Positions 39,061 through 48,098 of a stretch of 64,000 nt of DNA are shown piece by piece. Source of the stretch: Chryseobacterium sp. ZHDP1 (lineage in GTDB: Bacteria; Bacteroidota; Bacteroidia; Flavobacteriales; Weeksellaceae). Within the stretch, counting starts at the first letter, position 1. Each line of letters starts with the position of its first letter. The notes beneath the pieces are model-generated. The model was not told the origin of the DNA. It saw only the letters and a program-made list of their open reading frames with translations, and made no database searches. Location of the stretch: contig NZ_CP075682.1 of the NCBI RefSeq assembly GCF_018603435.1, positions 2,728,001 through 2,792,000 on the forward strand, in the 5' to 3' direction. A program made the translations under genes and the position numbers.

Positions 39061-39261
39061 ATGATACCTCAGAATTTTAAAGACATCTTATCCAATACAG
39101 AAAATGCTGGTTTTTACCAGACTTTGGCTCTGATTTTCTTTATGCTGTTCTTCATCGCTCTTGTAATTTATGTTTTTAGCAAGCCTAAAAAATATTACAA
39201 GGAAGAAGAGGAAGCTCCTCTGCAGGATGACAATGATGACGATTTTAATTTAAAAAATTAA
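39061..39261 (+). CDS. ccoQ: cbb3 oxidase subunit CcoQ
   Basis: 66 residues with one transmembrane helix (LALIFFMLFFIALVIYVF) followed by KPKKYYKEEEEAP and an acidic tail, the CcoQ pattern. It stabilises the oxidase complex. Located between ccoNO and ccoP. Confidence 0.85.
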   Translation: MIPQNFKDILSNTENAGFYQTLALIFFMLFFIALVIYVFSKPKKYYKEEEEAPLQDDNDDDFNLKN

Positions 39262-39271
39262 ACTACTTATT

Positions 39272-40153
39272 ATGAAACAAAGAACACCGGTTGTTATAAA
39301 CATTGTAATAATAATTGGACTTTTAATAGTTTTTTATTATCTTTTTGTACAGAGCTACGATTTCCTTACCTCTCCTTATTTCTGGGGAACCGTAATTATC
39401 GGAGGAATTTTAGCTTATATCCACAGTGCAATCGGAGATTTAATTGAGAATAATAAATTCAAAAAACTATCTCCAGAAGAAAAGGCAGCTTATTTGGCTG
39501 AAAAGAAAGTACCTTACTTTACAAGATTATATAATGCAGCATTCAAAAAGCAATCTGCAGCAGAAGAAAAGGATATCCTTATCGACCACGGTTTCGACGG
39601 AATCATGGAGTTAGATAACCAATTGCCAAAATGGTGGGTAGGTTTATTCTATTTTGGGACTGCTTTTTGTATTGTATATGTAGCAGCATTCTCTTTCACA
39701 GATTTTGCACATCCATTAAGCGAATATGAAAAAGAATACAAAGAACAATTGGCAGCAATTGAGAAATACAACAGTGAGCAGCCTCCTGTAACAATAGAAA
39801 CAGCTAAATATTCGGCTGATAATATTGCAGAAGGAAAAGAATTGTTTAAAACAAACTGTGCATCTTGTCATAAGGAAGACGGTGGCGGAGGTATTGGTCC
39901 AAACCTTACTGATAACTACTGGATCAATCAGCCAGAGAAAACGTTATTCAAAAACGTTTTCCACATGGACTGGAATGGTTCTCCTAACAATCCTGCGATG
40001 AGAGCATTTGGTAAAAACGGAGAGGTTTCGGGTGCTGAAATTGAAAAGATTGCAGCGTATGTATATCACATCAACCAGGAATTACCTCCGGTAACACAGG
40101 CTCAGGGTGGTGCAGCTCCTCAGGGAACAGAAGCACATTGGGAAAAAGAATAA
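39272..40153 (+). CDS. ccoP: cbb3 oxidase subunit III CcoP (single haem motif)
   Basis: 293 residues with two N-terminal hydrophobic segments, a further helix near residue 130-150 (GLFYFGTAFCIVYVAAF), then a cytochrome c domain. Only one CxxCH motif (CASCH, near 196) is present, whereas proteobacterial CcoP has two. The methionine ligand is probably in NPAMRAFG. It passes electrons to CcoO/CcoN. A hairpin in the gap to ccoG may reduce read-through. Confidence 0.9.
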   Translation: MKQRTPVVINIVIIIGLLIVFYYLFVQSYDFLTSPYFWGTVIIGGILAYIHSAIGDLIENNKFKKLSPEEKAAYLAEKKVPYFTRLYNAAFKKQSAAEEKDILIDHGFDGIMELDNQLPKWWVGLFYFGTAFCIVYVAAFSFTDFAHPLSEYEKEYKEQLAAIEKYNSEQPPVTIETAKYSADNIAEGKELFKTNCASCHKEDGGGGIGPNLTDNYWINQPEKTLFKNVFHMDWNGSPNNPAMRAFGKNGEVSGAEIEKIAAYVYHINQELPPVTQAQGGAAPQGTEAHWEKE

Positions 40154-40180
40154 TTTAACTTAAATAAATTAAAACATATG

Positions 40181-40236
40181 AAAAACATAGTTTGTTATTA
40201 AATAAAAATAGTAACGAATTATGTTTTTCTTTTTTT
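40181..40236 (+). terminator. Terminator-like hairpin between ccoP and ccoG
   Basis: Arms 40181-40199 and 40210-40228 pair at 16 of 19 positions and are followed by ctttttttaa. It lies inside the cbb3 operon, so partial termination would lower expression of the accessory genes ccoG-ccoH-safE. Confidence 0.55.
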
Positions 40237-40250
40237 AAAAACTATCATAC

Positions 40251-41705
40251 ATGTCAGATATAGAAGAAACAGAAGTACGCGGCGGACAGGGACAAGTTCT
40301 GGACCCTGAAACTTACAGAGATTCTATCGGGACAATGGAACAATCCGGTAAGAGGAAGTGGGTATTTCCCAGAAAACCAAAAGGAAAATATACCAACTAC
40401 CGAAACATTGTAAGTTATGTTTTACTGCTCATTTATTTTGCAGTGCCATTTATTAAAATTAATGGTAATCCTCTTATTTTATTTAATGTAATTGACAGGG
40501 AGTTCTTTATTTTCGGACAGCCCTTTTACCCTCAGGATTTTTTCATCCTTACGCTTGGAGCAATTACTTCGTTAATATTCATCATTATTTTTACGATGGC
40601 TTTCGGAAGAATTTTCTGCGGATGGATCTGTCCTCAGACAATTTTTTTAGAATTTATTTTCCGTAAAATAGATTATCTTATCGAAGGAGACAGGAACAAG
40701 CAGATGAAGCTGGACAGACAGGAATGGAACACCGAAAAGATCTGGAAAAGAAGCCTTAAATGGACGATTTTTCTTGTTATTTCCTTAATCATTACACATT
40801 TCATGTTCATGTATATTGTTGGGTATGAAGAAGTATTCAGAATTGTTTCTGAAGGACCTTTTGCCAATCCTACCAACTTTATCGTTATGATCCTTTTAAC
40901 CGCAGCATTTTATTTTGTGTTTGCATGGTTCAGAGAACAGGTCTGTACATTGGTTTGCCCTTACGGAAGGTTACAGGGCGTTTTGATTGATAAAGATACC
41001 GTTAATGTTTTCTACGATTTTAAAAGAGGTGAAAACAGAGCGAAATGGAGAAAAGGAGAAGACAGAAAAGCAGCTGGAAAAGGTGATTGTATAGACTGTC
41101 ATCAGTGTGTGGTGGTTTGTCCTACCGGAATAGACATCAGAGACGGACAACAGCTGGAGTGTGTAAACTGTACAGCCTGTATAGATGCCTGTGATGAAGT
41201 TATGGAAAAAGTAGGTCTTCCGAAAGGACTGATAAGATATGCCACCGAGAACGAAATCGAAAAGCAGACCGAGTTTAAATTCACGGGAAGAATGAAAGGT
41301 TTTGCAGTCGTTCTTTTACTGCTTACAGGGTTTTTAGGATATCTTCTTACCAGCAGAGCCGAAATGGAAGCTAAATTCATTAAACCGGCAGGAAGTACGT
41401 TCTTCGTGAGAGACGGAAAAATTACCAATACTTACAATTATACATTTTTAAATAAAACCAACGAAAAAAAAGTTGTAACCATTAAAGTAATTGAGCCGAA
41501 ACATGGAGAGGTGATCTACAGTGCATCAAGCAAGATTCCGGTAGACAGAGATAAAATTACCAAAGGAACCATCAACATCAGCTTCCCGGAAAATGAAATG
41601 ACGCTTTCCAAGCAGAACATCACGATCGGGGTTTATGATATGAAGGGGAAACTGGTAGATTCATACAAAACATATTTTGAAGGACCATTCAAATTACAAT
41701 TTTAA
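40251..41705 (+). CDS. ccoG: Cytochrome c oxidase accessory protein CcoG (RdxA/FixG)
   Basis: 484-residue membrane Fe-S protein; members reduce Cu(II) to Cu(I) for cbb3 assembly. Transmembrane helices appear near residues 47-65, 98-116, 163-185 and 208-225 and again near 345-360. Cysteine clusters CGWICPQ, CTLVCPYG and the ferredoxin-like pair CIDCHQCVVVCP and CVNCTACIDAC are visible. The C-terminal third is an Ig-like periplasmic domain. Confidence 0.93.
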   Translation: MSDIEETEVRGGQGQVLDPETYRDSIGTMEQSGKRKWVFPRKPKGKYTNYRNIVSYVLLLIYFAVPFIKINGNPLILFNVIDREFFIFGQPFYPQDFFILTLGAITSLIFIIIFTMAFGRIFCGWICPQTIFLEFIFRKIDYLIEGDRNKQMKLDRQEWNTEKIWKRSLKWTIFLVISLIITHFMFMYIVGYEEVFRIVSEGPFANPTNFIVMILLTAAFYFVFAWFREQVCTLVCPYGRLQGVLIDKDTVNVFYDFKRGENRAKWRKGEDRKAAGKGDCIDCHQCVVVCPTGIDIRDGQQLECVNCTACIDACDEVMEKVGLPKGLIRYATENEIEKQTEFKFTGRMKGFAVVLLLLTGFLGYLLTSRAEMEAKFIKPAGSTFFVRDGKITNTYNYTFLNKTNEKKVVTIKVIEPKHGEVIYSASSKIPVDRDKITKGTINISFPENEMTLSKQNITIGVYDMKGKLVDSYKTYFEGPFKLQF

Positions 41706-41714
41706 TTTTTAGAA

Positions 41715-42167
41715 ATGAAAAACTTTAATTGGGGACACGGTGTAATTATCGCTTTAGCATCATTTATGATCTTTATATTATCCATGATGTTCCTTTTTCC
41801 AAACGGACAGAAGAACTCTGAAATGGTAACCGATAATTACTATGAAGAAGAACTGAAATATCAGGATGTAATTGATGCCAAGAAAAGAGCAGACGAACTG
41901 AAGGAAAAACCTGTTTACAGCCAAAATACTTCAGGAATTAAGATTACTTTTCCGAAAGACTACAATAACTCTAATACCAAAGTGAAATTTGTACTGAACA
42001 GAACCGACGATCAGAATCTGGACGTTCATAAAACCGTACAGTTGGATACCAATCAGTCTTTTTTAATTCCTGCACAGGTTCTGAAACTGGGGAACTATAC
42101 CCTTCGTTTGAGCTGGACAAAAGATAAAACAGACTACAGAATGGATTATGATGTGATATGGAAATAG
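41715..42167 (+). CDS. ccoH: FixH/CcoH assembly protein
   Basis: 150 residues: one N-terminal transmembrane helix (GVIIALASFMIFILSMMFLF), the conserved DNYYEEELKYQ block and an Ig-like extracytoplasmic domain. This is the FixH family required for cbb3 assembly. It overlaps the next gene by 10 bp. Confidence 0.88.
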   Translation: MKNFNWGHGVIIALASFMIFILSMMFLFPNGQKNSEMVTDNYYEEELKYQDVIDAKKRADELKEKPVYSQNTSGIKITFPKDYNNSNTKVKFVLNRTDDQNLDVHKTVQLDTNQSFLIPAQVLKLGNYTLRLSWTKDKTDYRMDYDVIWK

Positions 42168-42925
42168 CACTTATAATATCGGCAATCGGGTTGGGTTTCG
42201 CATCTGGATTCCACTGTATCGGAATGTGCGGACCTATTGCATTGTCGATGGGATTAACAAAAAAACAAGCAACCAATTTCTACCTTCAGAATCTTACGTA
42301 CCAGTTCGGCAGGATTTTCACCTATTCCCTTTTAGGAGCAATTCTTGGAATTATTGGAGAAGGCTTTGAAATGGCGGGTTTTCAGAGATATCTTACGATT
42401 GCTGTAGGAATTCTGCTTATTGTAATGGCTGTTTTTTCATTCGGAGGAAAAGATTTTGCTTCTAAAGTTCCGTTTTTTTCAAAATTTTTATTCAAAGTAA
42501 AATCGAATTTGGGAAGACTGCTTCAAAAGGCAGATTACCGTTCAAGATTCACTACAGGTCTTCTGAATGGCTTTTTACCCTGCGGAATGGTTTATATGGC
42601 TTTAACGGCAAGCTTAGCAAGCGGAGGAATATGGCAGGGCGCTTTGTATATGGCTTTATTTGGTTTGGGAACACTTCCGTTTATGTTCGCGGTAGTTTTG
42701 GTCGGAAATCTCATGAATCAGGCTTTCAGGGTGAAAGTTTTAAAAGTGATTCCGATTGTCATGATTATTTTGGGCGGACTTTTTATTGTCCGGGGAATGG
42801 AACTGGGAATTCCCTACATTTCTCCGAGGGCAGAAGCGATGACCATTTCAAAAGATAATCAGGGAGACTGTCATTTGCCGGGAGATCACAACACTCACGA
42901 TCATAGTAAAGTAAATTGTCATTAA
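42158..42925 (+). CDS. Sulfite exporter TauE/SafE-family membrane protein
   Basis: 255 residues with about six transmembrane helices and a histidine-rich C-terminal tail (HLPGDHNTHDHSK). The first helix has FHCIGMCGPIALSMG, and a later helix NGFLPCGMVYMAL, the two cysteine-containing motifs of the DsbD/SafE-like branch found with cbb3 loci. Those motifs and the tail suggest copper delivery rather than sulfite export. Last gene of the cbb3 run, followed by a terminator. Confidence 0.83.
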   Translation: MEIALIISAIGLGFASGFHCIGMCGPIALSMGLTKKQATNFYLQNLTYQFGRIFTYSLLGAILGIIGEGFEMAGFQRYLTIAVGILLIVMAVFSFGGKDFASKVPFFSKFLFKVKSNLGRLLQKADYRSRFTTGLLNGFLPCGMVYMALTASLASGGIWQGALYMALFGLGTLPFMFAVVLVGNLMNQAFRVKVLKVIPIVMIILGGLFIVRGMELGIPYISPRAEAMTISKDNQGDCHLPGDHNTHDHSKVNCH

Positions 42926-42934
42926 TAGAAAATA

Positions 42935-42966
42935 AAAAAAGGAAATCTCAATAGGTTTCCTTTTTT
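42935..42966. terminator. Bidirectional terminator after cbb3 locus
   Basis: Stem aaaaaaggaaatct-caat-aggtttcctttttt (ends A-rich and T-rich). It serves the plus-strand cbb3 locus and, read the other way, lies 8 bp past the restored stop (42974) of the frameshifted gene. Confidence 0.8.
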
Positions 42967-42973
42967 ATTATCA

Positions 42974-43683
42974 TTATTTTGTAAATATCTCGTATAAGTA
43001 ATCCTTTGATTCCGAAGAACTCATCTTTTTAATATCTTTTCTTTTAATTGATGCATTCAATTCAGAAGCTTTAATTATTTTCTTCTTATTGACCGAGACT
43101 TTATCATCTGGAGAAGTAATAAGCAGCCATCCTGTATTGTTCATGATATAATGCTTCTGATCGATCGTAAAAAAACATTCTCATTATTGCTTCCTGCCAA
43201 TGCAAGTTTATGATAAAATCTACGATTATTTTTAACAGATTCGAATCCTGCTAAAACAGATTCATATGTAAGGTCTTTGTTCAATTTCATTTCAGAAAAA
43301 GAATTCTTCATTGATTTTCCGGATGCTATCTCAAGTCCGAAATAATAAATACATCGTACATTTCCTAAATTTGCCCAATTTTCCTTCTGAGTAAAGGAAA
43401 AATAGCCATTGTGTTCAACTCTGATCTTAAAATGTATTCCTCCTTTCTCAGAATAATTTACTTTTCCGCTAAAGTAACCTTTAGAATCCGTAGTCGATAC
43501 AAGCTTTCCTTTTTCATCATAAAGCTTCGCATTTTCTAGCGGGGTAAGGCTATCAGAATCTATTACGATACCTGCTATTTCTATAAATTTTGATTCAGTA
43601 AAACGATGTTTAAATCCTGAACTCTTTGCCAATGAAAATAAAACAAGACAGAAAAGTAAAATACTTTCAGAAATTTTCTTCAT
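42974..43683 (-). pseudogene. Secreted carboxypeptidase-regulatory-like protein, frameshifted at A7/T7 tract
   Basis: The intact upstream frame (43683 to 43141) gives 180 residues with a signal peptide and a regulatory-like Ig domain (VIDSDSLTPLENAKLYDEKG). At a run of seven T on the coding strand (43170-43176) the frame is lost. Adding one T continues the protein as ENVFFTIDQKHYIM and on for 70 residues to a stop at 42974, directly before a terminator; total 236 residues. It could be a true frameshift, a phase-variable tract or a sequencing error. Confidence 0.7.
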
Positions 43684-43712
43684 TAATCTATTATAAAAAA
43701 TATTAAAAAAAA

Positions 43713-43729
43713 GCCCTCAGTGAGAGGGC
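43713..43729 (-). terminator. Terminator of serS
   Basis: gccctc-agtga-gagggc; on the minus strand it is followed by a run of eight T. It lies 11 bp past the serS stop. Confidence 0.9.
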
Positions 43730-43739
43730 ATTACTATTA

Positions 43740-45008
43740 TTAATTGATAACATCAAATCTCGCATATTCCGCTATTTTCTTCGGAAGTTTAATTCCTTCT
43801 GCGGTCTGGTTATTTTCCAGTAAAGCAGCCATAATTCTTGGCAATGCCATTGCAGAACCATTCAGGGTATGCACCAACTGAGATTTTCCGTCTGCTTTAT
43901 AACGGCATTTCAGTCTGTTTGCCTGAAAAGTTTCAAAATTGGAAACAGAACTTACCTCAAGCCATTTTTCCTGAGCTGCACTCCATACTTCGAAATCATA
44001 CGTCATGGCAGAAGCAAAACCTGTGTCTCCTCCGCAAAGTCTTAAAACACGATATGGTAATTCAAGATCACTTAAAATTTCTTTAATGTGTTCTACCATT
44101 TCTTCCAATACGGCATAAGAATTTTCCGGTTTTTCAATTCTTACGATTTCAACTTTTTCAAACTGGTGAAGACGGTTCAAACCTCTTACATGCGCTCCGT
44201 AACTTCCCGCTTCTCTTCTGTAGCATTGAGAAAAGGCTGTATTTTTAACCGGAAGATCTTTTTCTTCAAACAATACATCGCGATAGAGATTCGTTACCGG
44301 AACTTCTGCGGTAGGAATCAGATATAAATCATCTGCCTGAATGTAATACATCTGCCCTTCTTTATCCGGCAACTGTCCCGTTCCGTATCCTGAAGCTTCG
44401 TTTACAACGTGAGGAGGATTTACTTCCATATATCCTTTCTCAACATTTTTATCTAAAAAATACTGAACCAAAGCTCTCTGCAATCTTGCCCCTTTTCCTA
44501 AATATACCGGAAAACCTGCTCCTGCAATCTTTACACCCAATTCAAAATCAATAAGGTTATATTTCTTTGCCAGTTCCCAGTGAGGAATTGCTCCTTCGCC
44601 AAGACCTTCCACATCGTGAGACTGATATATAATTTCGTTATCATCCGCAGAAGCCCCATTTTTTACCTTTTCATTCGGAATGTTCGGTAATTGGTACAGA
44701 ATATTGATTAATTCTTTTTCCTTTACATCTAACTTAGCTTTCAATTCCGACGTCGACTCTTTGTATTGCGCTGTTTTAGATTTTGCGGATTCTGCTTCTT
44801 CTTTTTTTCCTTCTTTCATTAAAAGTCCGATTTCTTTGGAGATTTTATTGATTTCGGAAAGTTGGGAATCCAATTCAAACTGAATTTTTTTTCTTTCTTC
44901 GTCGGTAGCAATAGCCTCGTCTACCAACTCAAGATTCTTGAATTGTCTTTTCTTAAGACCTTCTAAAACGCGCTCTTTATTGTCGCGCAAAAAATTGACT
45001 TGTAACAT
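43740..45008 (-). CDS. serS: Serine-tRNA ligase
   Basis: 422-residue class II aminoacyl-tRNA synthetase. The N-terminal antiparallel coiled coil (about 30-105) that grips the tRNA(Ser) long arm is clear. Class II motif 2 (FSQCYRREAGSYG) and motif 3 (NGSAMALPRIMAALLEN) are intact. Full length, single gene with its own terminator. Confidence 0.97.
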   Translation of the reverse strand: MLQVNFLRDNKERVLEGLKKRQFKNLELVDEAIATDEERKKIQFELDSQLSEINKISKEIGLLMKEGKKEEAESAKSKTAQYKESTSELKAKLDVKEKELINILYQLPNIPNEKVKNGASADDNEIIYQSHDVEGLGEGAIPHWELAKKYNLIDFELGVKIAGAGFPVYLGKGARLQRALVQYFLDKNVEKGYMEVNPPHVVNEASGYGTGQLPDKEGQMYYIQADDLYLIPTAEVPVTNLYRDVLFEEKDLPVKNTAFSQCYRREAGSYGAHVRGLNRLHQFEKVEIVRIEKPENSYAVLEEMVEHIKEILSDLELPYRVLRLCGGDTGFASAMTYDFEVWSAAQEKWLEVSSVSNFETFQANRLKCRYKADGKSQLVHTLNGSAMALPRIMAALLENNQTAEGIKLPKKIAEYARFDVIN

Positions 45009-45061
45009 TTTATTTAGATGTTAGTTATTAGGATGTTGAACATTAAATGTCAACAGTTTTG

Positions 45062-45096
45062 CAAATGTATAAATTATTATTTTACGATTGTAACAA
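45062..45096 (-). promoter_or_regulatory. Possible serS promoter
   Basis: On the minus strand TACATTTG (45062-45069) fits the TAnnTTTG element exactly. The nearest TTG (45094-45096) is 24 bp upstream, slightly beyond the usual spacing. It lies inside the end of the lipoprotein gene. Confidence 0.35.
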
Positions 45097-45580
45097 CATT
45101 CGGGGAACCCGGTGTTTTAGTAAACCTTAAAGTATCGTTATAATAAACTTTTGAGACCTCAAAAACCGAAGGAGTCATGTGATACTGAATTCTGAGGGTT
45201 TCATTAATGGTATCAAGAATTGTACTGTTAAGTCTCTTCACCAGTGAAACCGTAATTACCGACTGATAGGTTTTGTTGTTCGGATCCAGCGTATCCAGCC
45301 CTACTCTTTTGGCTCCTGCAATATATTCAATAAAAAGAGTGGAATCTGCAGTAGCGCGCAGAGTACTGCTTACAGGCGAAACATCTTTTGTTCCGTTTAC
45401 ATCATTTAACGAATAGGTAAAATAGGTCTGGTTTTTTTTAGCATGAAAAAGATCGCGTCCCGCTCCGTTTTTCATATAAACATTCAAAATCTGATCGATT
45501 TTCTGCAAATCATCGTCATCCGTTCTGCAGCTCAGAAAGGCACAAAAAATCACCAGAAATCCAAAAACAATATTCCTCAT
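45077..45580 (-). CDS. Lipoprotein of unknown function
   Basis: 167 residues from the ATG at 45580; the longer frame begins with a TTG. A lipobox (CAFLSC) puts the acylated Cys at about residue 18, followed by acidic RTDDDD. The rest is beta-rich with no recognised motif. It is 25 bp downstream of the flippase gene on the same strand. Confidence 0.7.
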   Translation of the reverse strand: MRNIVFGFLVIFCAFLSCRTDDDDLQKIDQILNVYMKNGAGRDLFHAKKNQTYFTYSLNDVNGTKDVSPVSSTLRATADSTLFIEYIAGAKRVGLDTLDPNNKTYQSVITVSLVKRLNSTILDTINETLRIQYHMTPSVFEVSKVYYNDTLRFTKTPGSPNVVTIVK

Positions 45581-45604
45581 TTCCAACAAAGATAAAACTT
45601 ATTT

Positions 45605-46873
45605 TTATTTGAGAGTTCTATTTTTCTTCAGGACTTTATTTAAAAGTAAATTAATTTCTGCTTTAGAAAGAATGAAATCCTGAAAACGAAATTCCGTCAT
45701 CTGGTAAAATCTCCAAAACAGAATGCCGGAAGAAATGCAGTATGATACAGAGGTAATAATACATGCACCGCGAATTCCCCATCTAGGAATGATGTAAAAT
45801 GAAGATACTATTGTAAAAATAAGTCCTATTAAAGATTTTACATTTAAGATTCTTAATTTGTTAATCCCTGCAAAATAGTAACCAATAATATTACTTACCG
45901 CGATTGCCAGAATTCCGGGAGAAAGAAAAAGGATAATCTCTTTGGTTTTACTAAAATCTCTTCCGAAAATCATGGAATATATCTGCCCCGGAATGAGCAA
46001 CATTATGGTTATAAAAACCAATGTAATTAAAAAACTGATTCTTAACGAAACTTTTGTCTTTTCGATAGCATCGTTGGAGTTTTTATTGTTCACGACATCT
46101 GAATAAAGTATAACGGAAAGGCTTCGGCTAACCGTCCAAATTGCTTCTGAAAAAGCGATACCTACCGAAAAAATCCCCACACTTACAATTCCTTTAAAAT
46201 ATTCAAGAAAATAAAATGATAGCCTGTTATTTAAAAACTGTAAAAAAGCACTCAGCTGAGTCTTCCATCCATAATCCAATAATTTCCCGCCAACTTTTCC
46301 GGAGAATGAAATTCGTCTTATATTACAATGTTTAAAAATCTGTAAGCCGCTCGCTATAAACAGAACTCCCAAACTGGCTATTTGTGCTACAAAATAAACC
46401 GTTACAGAATTTACTTTAACAAGATAAACAATAATTAAAATAAAAATAATATGAACAATTTGCTGTAAAGCTGTATATAAATTGAACATTTTAATATTCT
46501 GCTGGCCAACAAATAAATTTACGTTCGCCGCTAACAAGGATGATGAGACAGAAAGCCCAATAAGATAAATTAAATATTCTGAGGCATGATTGAAACTAAA
46601 AATGAGCGGTATTAAAATCCCCATTAAAACAGCCCAAATGTAAGCAAAAGGTAAAATAGCTTCTGTCCTATATCTTTTGGCAAAATAGCTCATGCTGCTT
46701 CCCACAAAAACATTAGCAAAAAAACTGATCAGGGTAAGATCCGCAATCACAAGTGAAATAATCCCTTTACCCTCACTTCCCCATTTATTTGTAGAATAAA
46801 TCACAAGTCCGAAATTTAATATCAGAATTAAAAATCGGGAAAGAAAGGTCTTAACAATAGTATTTTGCTTCAT
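45605..46873 (-). CDS. Polysaccharide flippase (Wzx/MATE-like)
   Basis: 422 residues with about 12 hydrophobic helices and few charged loops, the layout of oligosaccharide/lipid-linked sugar flippases. The N-terminal SRFLILILNFGLVIYSTNKWG region resembles polysaccharide biosynthesis exporters. It is directly preceded by a glycosyltransferase gene (1-bp gap), which supports a role in surface glycan export. No larger O-antigen or capsule cluster is present. Confidence 0.8.
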   Translation of the reverse strand: MKQNTIVKTFLSRFLILILNFGLVIYSTNKWGSEGKGIISLVIADLTLISFFANVFVGSSMSYFAKRYRTEAILPFAYIWAVLMGILIPLIFSFNHASEYLIYLIGLSVSSSLLAANVNLFVGQQNIKMFNLYTALQQIVHIIFILIIVYLVKVNSVTVYFVAQIASLGVLFIASGLQIFKHCNIRRISFSGKVGGKLLDYGWKTQLSAFLQFLNNRLSFYFLEYFKGIVSVGIFSVGIAFSEAIWTVSRSLSVILYSDVVNNKNSNDAIEKTKVSLRISFLITLVFITIMLLIPGQIYSMIFGRDFSKTKEIILFLSPGILAIAVSNIIGYYFAGINKLRILNVKSLIGLIFTIVSSFYIIPRWGIRGACIITSVSYCISSGILFWRFYQMTEFRFQDFILSKAEINLLLNKVLKKNRTLK

Positions 46874-46874
46874 C

Positions 46875-48005
46875 TTATTTCGTTGAATTATTGATGAAGT
46901 TTAAGAATGAATTTTTAATAATATTCCAGTTGTATTTTTTTTCATAAATCCATCTCGCATTTTTCGCATGAAGCGAATATAATTCAGGATTTTGAATATA
47001 GGTAAGAATATTATTTGCAATACCTTCAGAATCTTTGGGGTTTACCAGAAAACCAAATTCCGAAACATCAAGATGTTGACGTATCGCTTTAAGATCTGTA
47101 TAAATCACAGGCTTTCCGGAAGCCATGTAATAAAATATTTTAATCGGCAGACAATGATGATTTTCATAATTCATAGCCCTAAGATCAAAACAAATATCGG
47201 CTTCAGAATAGGCTTTGGAAAAAGCTTTGAATGAGGCAGACTTTTCAATTGTAATATGACTAAACTGATATTTATTAAGCTGATCAGAAAAGTACTGTTC
47301 ATCTTTTTTTTTTCTTGAAGCGCCAATTATAAGAATTGAGATCTTGAGCTCAGGCTTTCTCTTTCTTAAACAATCCACAGCGGCAAAAAAATTTCCGATC
47401 CCTTTTTCTTCTGAAAACTGACCTGTATAACAAAGGCAGATTTTATTTTCTTCAAGTTTTTTAATATTCTGATGAATGTAACTGTCATCAGGATAATAAG
47501 GCAGGGTTATTGACTTCTTAAAAGGAAAAAAATAAGCCAGCGGAAATTTTTTGGTATTCTCACCAAAAATAAAATGAGTACTCACAAATCCAGCATATAG
47601 CTGAAAAAGAAAAAATTTAAAAGCATGGGCGATATTTAAAGGAAAGGAAAAATTTTCTACCATTCTCATCGATGGGTACCATTCCGTAATATCATATACA
47701 ATACTGATTTTTTTCTGTTTTTTAACCTTTCCGGCAGCAATTACCGCCAACGGCTCAGAACAAATAATACAATCGGGCTGAAAAGAATTGCATATCCTTT
47801 CGAAAGTTTTGATTTTTTCTTCTCTGCTTTTTCCCAAGATCGAAAAAGACTCTATTTCAACGCCATCGACATTACCCTTGAATTCTGAAGAAAGACTGCA
47901 AATTTTAACAACATTTCCGGCATCCCGCAACGTTTTTGCCTGATGGTGGAATATTCTGTCATCGTCATATCGGTGAACAGTAGTTAAAAAAAGTATTTTC
48001 TGCAT
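46875..48005 (-). CDS. Glycosyltransferase family 4-type
   Basis: 376-residue GT-B fold glycosyltransferase. The N-terminal half carries TTVHRYDDDRIFHHQAKTL, typical of group 1 enzymes that start with a His/Asp-rich loop. The donor-binding half contains CYTGQFSEEKGIGNFF and the C-terminal PIKIFYYMASGKPVIYTD, equivalent to the conserved E-x7-E region but with K/Y substitutions. Acceptor and sugar are unknown. It forms a two-gene glycan unit with the flippase. Confidence 0.8.
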   Translation of the reverse strand: MQKILFLTTVHRYDDDRIFHHQAKTLRDAGNVVKICSLSSEFKGNVDGVEIESFSILGKSREEKIKTFERICNSFQPDCIICSEPLAVIAAGKVKKQKKISIVYDITEWYPSMRMVENFSFPLNIAHAFKFFLFQLYAGFVSTHFIFGENTKKFPLAYFFPFKKSITLPYYPDDSYIHQNIKKLEENKICLCYTGQFSEEKGIGNFFAAVDCLRKRKPELKISILIIGASRKKKDEQYFSDQLNKYQFSHITIEKSASFKAFSKAYSEADICFDLRAMNYENHHCLPIKIFYYMASGKPVIYTDLKAIRQHLDVSEFGFLVNPKDSEGIANNILTYIQNPELYSLHAKNARWIYEKKYNWNIIKNSFLNFINNSTK

Positions 48006-48052
48006 CCTCTTCGATCAGATTATAAAAGTTTTCAAATATACACAAAGCAAAA

Positions 48053-48073
48053 AAAGTGGAACTCTTCCACTTT
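48053..48073 (-). terminator. Terminator of the 48099 gene
   Basis: aaagtggaa-ctc-ttccacttt; read on the minus strand it is followed by ttttgc. It separates the conserved-protein gene from the glycosyltransferase gene. Confidence 0.75.
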
Positions 48074-48098
48074 CTATTTTATTAATGCCTTATGAGCT

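Noticed and set aside
40179..40202. Seven-codon frame MKNIVCY between ccoP and ccoG as a leader peptide
   Set aside because: It falls within the hairpin arm and is too short to judge; no regulatory codon run is present.
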